Assembly: GCA_964521405.1 (NCBI GenBank)
Contig: CAZFRR010000294.1
Location: forward strand, 1-5,430
Origin: SG8-41 sp964521405
GTDB lineage: Bacteria > Pseudomonadota > Gammaproteobacteria > Burkholderiales > SG8-41
Direction: 5' to 3'
Length of the DNA: 5,430 bases
Shown here: piece after piece, positions 1-5,430 of the stretch
How positions within the stretch are numbered: the first letter of the stretch is position 1
How the letters are laid out: the number at the start of each line of letters is the position of its first letter
The notes under the pieces: generated by a model
What the model was told of the DNA's origin: nothing
The model's database searches: none
Seen by the model: only the letters and a program-made list of their open reading frames with translations
Translations under genes and position numbers: made by a program

Positions 1-1
1 T

Positions 2-370
2 TCTCTTCTTACTCTCACCTACCTTGGCGCCGGGCGCGCGATACCGCACTACAACGTGATGGGGCTGGCGAAGGCGAGCCTGGAAGCGGCCGTTCGTTAC
101 CTGGCGGCGGATCTCGGCCCCAGGGGCATCCGGGTCAACGGTATCTCCGCCGGGCCGATCAAGACACTAGCCGCCGCCGGCATCAGCGGCTTCGGCAAGA
201 TCCTGAAATTCGTCGAGGACAATGCGCCGCTGCGGCGCAACGTGACGATAGAGGAGGTGGGCAACGTCGCGGCCTTTCTCATGAGCGATCTGGCAGCCGG
301 GATCACCGGCGAGATCACCTACGTCGATGCCGGGTTCAATACGGTAGTGGGGGGAATGAAAGGCGAATGA
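2..370 (+). CDS. fabI: Enoyl-[acyl-carrier-protein] reductase (NADH), C-terminal part; 5' end outside window
   Basis: FabI reduces trans-2-enoyl-ACP with NADH, the last step of each fatty-acid elongation cycle, in the cytoplasm. The frame is open back to base 2, so the gene starts upstream of the window. About 122 residues are visible, roughly E. coli FabI 141-262. Seen: TYLGAGRAIPHYNVMGLAKAS, containing the first active-site Tyr (codon 20-22), the catalytic Tyr (50-52) and Lys (71-73) in the Y-x6-K spacing of this family, followed by the diagnostic ISAGPIKTLAA segment of the substrate-binding loop region and a C-terminal GEITYVDAGFN strand. The GTG at 56 and ATG at 59 are internal codons (Val and Met of YNVMGLAK), not starts. 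The TGA stop (368-370) is the first three bases of a heptad-repeat array. The gene converges on ppiD. Function is assigned from strong motif identity; no lesion is seen. Confidence 0.95.
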   Translation, partial: SLLTLTYLGAGRAIPHYNVMGLAKASLEAAVRYLAADLGPRGIRVNGISAGPIKTLAAAGISGFGKILKFVEDNAPLRRNVTIEEVGNVAAFLMSDLAAGITGEITYVDAGFNTVVGGMKGE

Positions 371-395
371 TGAATGAGGAATGCGGAATGATGAA
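368..395 (+). repeat. Heptanucleotide array, 4 units, starting at the fabI stop codon
   Basis: Four tandem 7-bp units read TGATGAA, TGAGGAA, TGCGGAA, TGATGAA. The first unit begins exactly with the fabI TGA stop. The array forms the left arm of an imperfect hairpin with 416-446. Because the unit length is not a multiple of three, its TGA triplets fall in more than one reading frame. Confidence 0.85.
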
Positions 396-415
396 CGGCG
401 GGTTCACGAAGCTGT

Positions 416-455
416 TCGTTCATCATTCATCATTCATCGTTCCTCATTGCTTTTT
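416..455 (-). repeat. Repeat arm overlapping the 3' end of ppiD, near-identical to 2581-2620
   Basis: Read on the minus strand, this is AAAAAGCAATGAGGAA followed by further TGATGAA-type heptads and ending in ACGA. It matches the plus-strand stretch 2581-2620 at 37 of 40 positions by hand comparison. The heptads on the plus strand are 419-425, 426-432, 433-439 and 440-446. The shared part includes the last ppiD codons (Lys, Lys, Gln) and its TGA stop at 444-446. Confidence 0.85.
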
Positions 456-2348
456 CTCGAGGGCGTCCTTGCTGATCCTGACCCCGGCCTTCTGTTTCAG
501 GCTCGCGACATAGGCAACCAGGGCTTCTTGCCCCTGCAGCATTCGTAACTGCTCGGCGAGCGCCTTGGCCTTCTCGGGAGGAATATTGGCGTCTTCCTGT
601 ACCTTGGTGACGCTCAACAGCACAAAAGCCCCCCGCGGGCTGTCCACGCTGGTATAAGCGGGCAATTTAGTAGCGTCTATGCGGAACGCCTGGCGCAGCA
701 CCGGCTCGGGGACGTTTCTGTCGTTGCGGTCCACCAGCTGGGGCGCGCTCCAGGCCAGCTTGACGGGCTTGCCCTGCTTCAATTCCTCGAGCTTGCGCCG
801 CCCCTCTTCCGCTGCCAGTCGCGCCGCCTCGCGCAGCGCGAGCCGCTTCTCGAGCCCCGCGCGCACCTCCTCGAACGGCTGGATGCTCGACGGCTTGGCT
901 TCGATCACGCGCGCCGAGACCAGGGTGCCCGAGGCGACCTCGACCGCTTCGGTATTGCGCCGGTCCTTCAGCACTTCATCCGAGAAGATCGCGGAAATCA
1001 GCTTGGGATTGTTGAGCGGCGACTCGGCGCGCTCCCGGGTGATCCAGCCGCTTTGCCGTACCGCCGTATTCGCCAGGCTCGCGGCCGGCTTCAAGCTCTC
1101 CGACTGCTCGTAGACCGCGTTGCTGAAGCCGTCCGCCAGCTCGGCAAAGCGCCTCGCCGCCAGCTGCTTGCGCAGATCCTTCTCGATCTGGCCGCGCACC
1201 TCCTCGAAGGGCTTGACCTGGGAAGGCTGGATCGAGACGAGCCGTATGATGTGAAAACCGAGTTGGGACTCCACGGGTGGCGAGATCTCCCCCGGCTTCA
1301 TTTGATAGAGCGCCTGCTCGAATGCGGGAGCCTCCTTCATCGAGCCGCGGCTGATGCGCCCCAGGTCGCCTTCATTGGCCGCCGACCCCGGATCATTCGA
1401 GTATTTTTTCGCGGCAGCGGCGAAGCCACCCGGATTCTTCTGGAGCTCGCTGTAGATCCCGTCCGCCTTCAAGCGCGCCTTTTGCTTCGCCTCGGGGCCT
1501 GCCCCGGCCTCGAAGCTCACCAGGATATGGGCGGCCTGGCGTGTTTCCTCGACGCCGAACTGGCGGCGGTTGGTGTCATAGTATTTCCTGACCTCGGCCG
1601 GGTCGACCTGGACCCCTTCCATCAGCCCTTCCACCGATAGCGTCACATATTCCACCCGCGCCTGCTCCGGCACCCGGAATTCGCCGGGGTTGGCGTCGTA
1701 GTGCTTTTTCGCAGCCTCCGGGTCGAGTTTGATCTGGGCAAGAAAGGCGTCGGGCGAAAAGGTCGCATGGCTGATTTCGCGCTGCTGCCCGGAGAGCCGG
1801 AGCAGGAGCTCCGCGACGGCGCGGGGCACGAAGCTGCTCTCGGCATAGCCGGCGGACATCTGCCGCAGCAGCATGTCCTGCCGCATGCGCGCCTCGAAAA
1901 TCGCCGGCGTCATGCCCTCGGACTTGAGGAACTGCTCGTAGCGCGGGAACGAAAACTTGCCACTCTCATCGCGAAACGCGGCCTGCTCGCCGATGATGGA
2001 CTTCAGCTGGTCGTCGGACACGGTGACTCCCCGGGCGAGCGCCCGCTCGATCAGCAGCCGCCGCTGGATCAGGTTCTCGAGCGTGGCATGGCGCATCTCG
2101 GGATTGTCCAGCAGGGCCGGATCGATGCGGCGGCCCTGCATCGAATTCTGCAGCACCTGCTGGCGTTCGCGCAGGGCGCGGCTGAATTCATCCTGGCTGA
2201 TGACGTAATTGCCGACGCGCGCGACCTCCTGCCCGCCGCCCATGTCTCGAAAGTAGGCATCCACGCCGAAGAGCGCGAACGGTGGCACGATCAGCGCCAG
2301 AAATACGATCTGAATCAGCTTCTTGTTCTTGTCGATGAAAGCAAACAT
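444..2348 (-). CDS. ppiD: PpiD-type membrane-anchored peptidyl-prolyl isomerase / periplasmic chaperone
   Basis: The 634-residue product matches the size of PpiD (E. coli 623). It is an inner-membrane protein whose periplasmic part assists folding of secreted and outer-membrane proteins near the SecYEG exit. Seen: a short basic N-terminus MFAFIDKNKK, one membrane helix at about residues 11-30, then a SurA-like N-terminal chaperone region (about 40-260). A parvulin (PpiC/rotamase) domain follows at about 268-372, with AAHILVSF, YSNDPGSAANEGDLG, FEQALYQMKPGEIS and SQLGFHIIRL. A helical C-terminal part contains two similar segments, KPFEEVRGQIEKDL (379-392) and QPFEEVRAGLEKRL (490-503). The ATG at 2346-2348 is chosen because the family begins with this MFxF...K motif. 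No good Shine-Dalgarno is seen close by; AGGAAG at 2366-2371 is 17 nt from the ATG. The gene lies downstream of the tRNA terminator and so probably has its own promoter. Its stop codon lies within a repeat. Confidence 0.93.
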   Translation of the reverse strand: MFAFIDKNKKLIQIVFLALIVPPFALFGVDAYFRDMGGGQEVARVGNYVISQDEFSRALRERQQVLQNSMQGRRIDPALLDNPEMRHATLENLIQRRLLIERALARGVTVSDDQLKSIIGEQAAFRDESGKFSFPRYEQFLKSEGMTPAIFEARMRQDMLLRQMSAGYAESSFVPRAVAELLLRLSGQQREISHATFSPDAFLAQIKLDPEAAKKHYDANPGEFRVPEQARVEYVTLSVEGLMEGVQVDPAEVRKYYDTNRRQFGVEETRQAAHILVSFEAGAGPEAKQKARLKADGIYSELQKNPGGFAAAAKKYSNDPGSAANEGDLGRISRGSMKEAPAFEQALYQMKPGEISPPVESQLGFHIIRLVSIQPSQVKPFEEVRGQIEKDLRKQLAARRFAELADGFSNAVYEQSESLKPAASLANTAVRQSGWITRERAESPLNNPKLISAIFSDEVLKDRRNTEAVEVASGTLVSARVIEAKPSSIQPFEEVRAGLEKRLALREAARLAAEEGRRKLEELKQGKPVKLAWSAPQLVDRNDRNVPEPVLRQAFRIDATKLPAYTSVDSPRGAFVLLSVTKVQEDANIPPEKAKALAEQLRMLQGQEALVAYVASLKQKAGVRISKDALEKKQ

Positions 2349-2383
2349 ACCGGGACCCGAAGATTCTTCCTGTTAGTCACTTA

Positions 2384-2414
2384 GAGGCCGTTTCAAAATG
2401 ACAGACACGGCCTC
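2384..2414 (-). other. Stem-loop in the ppiD upstream region
   Basis: GAGGCCGT (2384-2391) is perfectly complementary to ACGGCCTC (2407-2414), an 8-bp stem with a 15-nt loop, 36 bp upstream of the ppiD ATG. There is no T-run on the minus strand, so it is not a standard terminator. It may be a leader structure or an operator-like inverted repeat; whether the ppiD transcript includes it is unknown. Confidence 0.45.
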
Positions 2415-2466
2415 CGATGCAGGGAAGTATGAGGGGAGTATCCTCTCATTTCGTTGCCGTCTCTAA

Positions 2467-2497
2467 AGAAAAAGGCGAACTACGTTCGCCTTTTTCT
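2467..2497 (-). terminator. Intrinsic terminator of the tRNA-Val/tRNA-Asp unit (possibly bidirectional)
   Basis: Arms 2467-2480 and 2484-2497 form a perfect 14-bp inverted repeat around a 3-nt loop. The GC-rich core is GGCGAAC/GTTCGCC, followed on the minus strand by TTTTTCTTT. It lies 6 nt past the CCA end of tRNA-Asp. The plus strand also has TTTTTCTC after the core, so it could stop transcription from either side. Confidence 0.85.
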
Positions 2498-2503
2498 CAA
2501 ATC

Positions 2504-2580
2504 TGGCGGAGTGGACGGGACTCGAACCCGCGACCTCTGCCGTGACAGGGCAGCATTCTAACCAACTGAACTACCACTCC
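2504..2580 (-). tRNA. tRNA-Asp (anticodon GUC)
   Basis: The minus-strand product is a 77-nt cloverleaf including an encoded CCA (2504-2506). The acceptor stem GGAGTGG/CCACTCC is perfect (2574-2580 with 2508-2514). The D arm GTTC...GAAT, the anticodon stem CTGCC/GGCAG with loop CTGTCAC (anticodon GTC), and the T arm with TTCGAGT are all present. The discriminator base is G, as expected for Asp. The 5' end is directly preceded on the minus strand by TTTTT from the repeat element between the two tRNAs. Confidence 0.97.
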
Positions 2581-2659
2581 AAAAAGCAATGCGGAATGAT
2601 GAATTATGAATGATGAACGACCTCAAAACCTGCGAACTTCATTCCGCATTCATCATTGC
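2581..2659 (-). repeat. Second heptad-repeat hairpin element, between tRNA-Val and tRNA-Asp
   Basis: On the plus strand the left arm carries TGCGGAA (2590-2596), TGATGAA (2597-2603), TTATGAA (2604-2610) and TGATGAA (2611-2617). The right arm carries TTCCGCA (2642-2648) and TTCATCA (2649-2655). Both ends carry GCAA/TTGC, so the element is an imperfect inverted repeat. Read on the minus strand it ends TTGCTTTTT, as the fabI-ppiD element does on the plus strand. It has two clear heptads in its short arm where the other element has four. It resembles a terminator, but it sits inside a likely tRNA operon. Confidence 0.8.
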
Positions 2660-2665
2660 CGTTAC

Positions 2666-2741
2666 TGGTGGGTGCTGAGAGGCTCGAACTCCCGACATTC
2701 GCCTTGTAAGGGCGACGCTCTACCAGCTGAGCTAAGCACCC
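2666..2741 (-). tRNA. tRNA-Val (anticodon UAC)
   Basis: The minus-strand product is 76 nt including an encoded CCA (2666-2668). The acceptor stem GGGTGCT/AGCACCC is perfect (2735-2741 with 2670-2676). The D arm GCTC...GAGC, the anticodon stem TCGCC/GGCGA with loop CTTACAA (anticodon TAC), and the T arm GGGAG-TTCGAGC-CTCTC are intact. The discriminator base is A. It lies in the same direction as hupB upstream and tRNA-Asp downstream. No clear separate promoter is visible in the hupB-tRNA spacer, so it may be read from hupB. Confidence 0.97.
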
Positions 2742-2771
2742 CTGAAACGGACGCCGCGGCGCCGTTTCAGG
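2742..2771 (-). other. Stem-loop abutting the 5' end of tRNA-Val
   Basis: CTGAAACGG (2742-2750) is complementary to CCGTTTCAG (2762-2770); one more pair is possible using base 2741, the first base of the tRNA, with 2771. The 11-nt loop is itself a GC palindrome. No T-run follows. In the transcript this helix would sit against the RNase P cleavage site. Confidence 0.6.
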
Positions 2772-2782
2772 TTTGCACGATC

Positions 2783-2805
2783 GAACGGACGGCTCGCCGC
2801 CGTTC
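2783..2805 (-). other. Stem-loop in the hupB to tRNA-Val spacer
   Basis: GAACGG (2783-2788) pairs with CCGTTC (2800-2805), and CGGC (2790-2793) pairs with GCCG (2796-2799), giving a 10-bp stem with one bulged base and a very tight 2-nt loop (the inner pair would probably open). It is the middle one of three stem-loops in this spacer. No T-run follows on either strand. Confidence 0.5.
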
Positions 2806-2839
2806 ATCGCGCAATCCATTCCGGCGCCCCTGCAAACAG

Positions 2840-2874
2840 TTGGGGTAGGCGACCCATCGGCGCGCCTACCCCAA
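2840..2874 (-). terminator. Strong stem-loop downstream of hupB; possible 3'-end structure without a U-tract
   Basis: TTGGGGTAGGCG (2840-2851) and CGCCTACCCCAA (2863-2874) form a perfect 12-bp stem with an 11-nt loop, beginning 30 nt after the hupB stop. The minus strand continues CTGTTTGC, so the usual U-tract is lacking. It may stabilise the hupB mRNA 3' end or act as a partial terminator that lets some transcription continue into the tRNAs. Confidence 0.55.
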
Positions 2875-2904
2875 ACAAACAATTCTGGACTTGCTGCCGG
2901 GCGG

Positions 2905-3177
2905 TTAGTTTAGCGCATCTTTCAATGCCTTACCAGCACTGAACTTGGGGACTTTCGCGGCCTGGATGCGAATTTCCGCGCCGGTGCGCGGGTTGCGGCC
3001 AACGCGCGCCTGGCGCCGGCCCACACGGAAAGTGCCGAACCCGACCAAAGTCACCGATTGTCCTTTTTTCAGGGCGCCCTTGATCGCGTCAATTGTGCCA
3101 TCCACTGCCTTCTCTGAAGCGGTCTTGGAAATGCCCGCGGACCTCGATACGACTTCGACCAGATCGGCTTTGTTCAT
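2905..3177 (-). CDS. hupB: DNA-binding protein HU (HU-beta type)
   Basis: The product is a 90-residue basic histone-like protein of exactly the usual HU length. It bends and wraps DNA as a dimer in the nucleoid. Seen: N-terminal helices MNKADLVEVVSRSAGISK and a second helix (about 19-38), VTLVGFGTF at 42-50, then the DNA-binding arm VGRRQARVGRNPRTGAEI, with the tip Pro63 that intercalates into DNA in HU family structures, and the C-terminal helix FSAGKALKDALN. The ATG at 3175-3177 is chosen because it gives the family N-terminus MNKADLV and follows the Shine-Dalgarno AAGGGGGG by 5 nt. A longer frame back to a TTG at 3216 adds 13 unrelated residues. It follows lon, as in many Proteobacteria, but has its own strong promoter and is separated from lon by a terminator. 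HU versus IHF: the sequence and autonomous locus favour HU. Confidence 0.97.
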   Translation of the reverse strand: MNKADLVEVVSRSAGISKTASEKAVDGTIDAIKGALKKGQSVTLVGFGTFRVGRRQARVGRNPRTGAEIRIQAAKVPKFSAGKALKDALN

Positions 3178-3182
3178 TATTG

Positions 3183-3190
3183 CCCCCCTT
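3183..3190 (-). promoter_or_regulatory. Shine-Dalgarno of hupB
   Basis: On the minus strand AAGGGGGG lies 5 nt before the ATG at 3175-3177. This supports the 90-residue start over the longer TTG frame. Confidence 0.75.
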
Positions 3191-3302
3191 GTCTGCCTGT
3201 GACGGAAACGACCCAACCGCTCTCCACCCTCGCCTGGTAAGGAAAAAGGGCTGCGAAAACTTTTTTGGTTGGTATGCCGTCGAAGTAAAATGCGCTGGCT
3301 AC

Positions 3303-3353
3303 TTTATAGCAAGCGCGAAAAGCCGGTGTCAAGCAAATGAAAAAAATATTTTG
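3303..3353 (-). promoter_or_regulatory. Strong sigma-70 promoter of hupB with extended -10 and UP-like tract
   Basis: On the minus strand there is a perfect -35 TTGACA (3327-3332), an 18-bp spacer, and the -10 TATAAA (3303-3308). The -10 is preceded by TGC, so it also fits an extended -10. Upstream of the -35 is an A/T-rich run (3334-3353, with AAAATATTTTTTT) like an UP element. The predicted start is near 3296, giving a leader of about 119 nt before hupB. The signals fit a highly expressed nucleoid protein. Confidence 0.85.
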
Positions 3354-3372
3354 CGGGCTTGCCTCGCGAAGT

Positions 3373-3388
3373 TGTGCAGATTGTCACA
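3373..3388. promoter_or_regulatory. Possible CRP/FNR-family binding site upstream of the hupB promoter
   Basis: TGTGC-N6-TCACA matches the CRP consensus TGTGA-N6-TCACA at 9 of 10 defined positions. Its centre (about 3380.5) is roughly 84 bp upstream of the predicted hupB start, close to positions where class I CRP sites can act. E. coli hup genes are reported to respond to CRP. A single match in 400 bp of intergenic DNA could still be chance. Confidence 0.35.
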
Positions 3389-3434
3389 CGCCGCTCCAGG
3401 CAAACCGCAGAAGTAAAACGAGGAGCGTCGAATA

Positions 3435-3450
3435 AGTGATTGAGTGATTG
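3435..3450 (+). repeat. Tandem octamer AGTGATTG x2
   Basis: AGTGATTG occurs twice in direct tandem. Its core GTGATTG equals one unit of the heptad array 3541-3568 read on the other strand, so the two repeats flank the lon terminator in inverted orientation. Confidence 0.6.
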
Positions 3451-3504
3451 AGGATAGCTCGAGCAGGCAGGCCGGAAATGATTCTCGACGTGTGCCGGAC
3501 AAAA

Positions 3505-3527
3505 AAAGGGCGGCAACGCCGCCCTTT
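3505..3527 (-). terminator. Intrinsic terminator of lon
   Basis: AAAGGGCGGC (3505-3514) and GCCGCCCTTT (3518-3527) form a perfect 10-bp GC-rich stem with a 3-nt loop. On the minus strand it runs into an unbroken T tract of seven (3501-3507). It lies 51 nt past the lon stop and separates lon from hupB. Confidence 0.93.
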
Positions 3528-3540
3528 CCTCTTGTCTGAC

Positions 3541-3568
3541 TGGTCACCAATCACCAGTCACTGGTCAC
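3541..3568 (-). repeat. Heptanucleotide array, 4 units, just downstream of lon
   Basis: Read on the minus strand the units are GTGACCA, GTGACTG, GTGATTG, GTGACCA, starting 10 nt after the lon stop and before its terminator. The sequence differs from the TGATGAA arrays, but the unit length, the copy number of four, a TGA in every unit and the position after a gene's stop are the same. Parts can fold: TGACTGGT (3537-3544) pairs with ACCAGTCA (3553-3560). Confidence 0.8.
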
Positions 3569-3578
3569 GCCTTTCCAG

Positions 3579-5430
<1,852 letters not shown>

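Larger units (their letters stand above)
368..455 (+). terminator. Heptad-repeat hairpin between fabI and ppiD, with T5 tail; putative fabI terminator
   Basis: The left arm 368-397 and right arm 417-446 pair as a stem of about 30 bp with around five mismatches. The inner nine base pairs (TGATGAACG against CGTTCATCA) are perfect, and the loop is 398-416. On the plus strand the right arm is followed by TTGCTTTTT (447-455), so it resembles an intrinsic terminator for fabI whose U-tract lies in antisense of the last ppiD codons. In the ppiD direction the hairpin has only a weak T-containing tail. The stem is AT-rich and imperfect, so termination strength is uncertain. Confidence 0.5.
3178..3578. 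other. lon-hupB intergenic region (401 bp), no gene
   Basis: No credible coding frame is seen. From the hupB side it holds the Shine-Dalgarno, a leader of about 119 nt, the hupB promoter with its A/T tract, a possible CRP-type site, an octamer repeat, the lon terminator and the heptad array. The leader shows A- and T-runs (3240-3272) but no riboswitch or attenuator I recognise. Confidence 0.7.

Noticed and set aside
56..370. A small complete gene starting at the GTG at 56
   Set aside because: The frame is open to base 2 and the residues before it (TYLGAGRAIPHYN) match FabI, so this is an internal position.
368..446. Heptad arrays as a CRISPR array
   Set aside because: Units are 7 bp in direct tandem without spacers, and there are no cas genes nearby.
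1053..2384. Long plus-strand open frames opposite ppiD (1053-1640, 1701-2384, 679-1113)
   Set aside because: They are antisense to a well-supported ppiD frame, have no family resemblance and arise from GC-rich codon bias.
2604..2882. Open frames on both strands over the tRNA-Val region
   Set aside because: They run through a tRNA gene and its flanking stem-loops and cannot be genuine coding regions.
3178..3216. N-terminal extension of HU to the TTG at 3216
   Set aside because: It adds 13 residues absent from the family and would run over the good Shine-Dalgarno at 3183-3190.
3304..3550. Minus-strand frames of about 70 codons between lon and hupB
   Set aside because: They cover the lon terminator, the octamer repeats and the hupB promoter, and the translations look like no protein family.

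Overview
This window looks like a chromosomal housekeeping locus from a GC-rich Betaproteobacterium. The evidence is the gene order lon, hupB, tRNA-Val(UAC), tRNA-Asp(GUC), ppiD on the minus strand, with fabI converging on ppiD from the plus strand. That order is common in Betaproteobacteria. The genus cannot be fixed from the sequence alone.

Layout from left to right. Bases 2-370 hold the 3' end of fabI (plus strand, 5' part outside the window). A 73-bp gap made of heptanucleotide repeats separates it from ppiD (444-2348, minus). Upstream of ppiD lie about 155 bp of leader and an intrinsic terminator (2467-2497) that closes the tRNA unit. tRNA-Asp (2504-2580) and tRNA-Val (2666-2741) follow, separated by a second heptad-repeat hairpin. 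Next is a 163-bp spacer with three consecutive strong stem-loops, then hupB (2905-3177). A 401-bp intergenic region carries a near-consensus hupB promoter, a possible CRP-type site, the lon terminator and a third heptad array. The 3' three quarters of lon (3579-5430, minus, N-terminus outside the window) completes the window.

The protein genes fit a protein-quality and envelope theme. Lon is the ATP-dependent protease, HU the nucleoid protein (a known Lon substrate in E. coli), PpiD the inner-membrane periplasmic folding factor, and FabI the enoyl-ACP reductase of fatty acid synthesis. I see no unknown multi-gene system and no mobile element with a transposase.

The most unusual structure is in the non-coding DNA. 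Short arrays of 7-bp units (TGATGAA-like, and a different GTGAYYR-like type) lie at the 3' ends of fabI, ppiD and lon and between the two tRNA genes. Two of them are copies of one roughly 80-bp hairpin element ending in TTGCTTTTT. The arms share 37 of 40 bases, and in one copy the stop codons of both converging genes lie inside the repeat.
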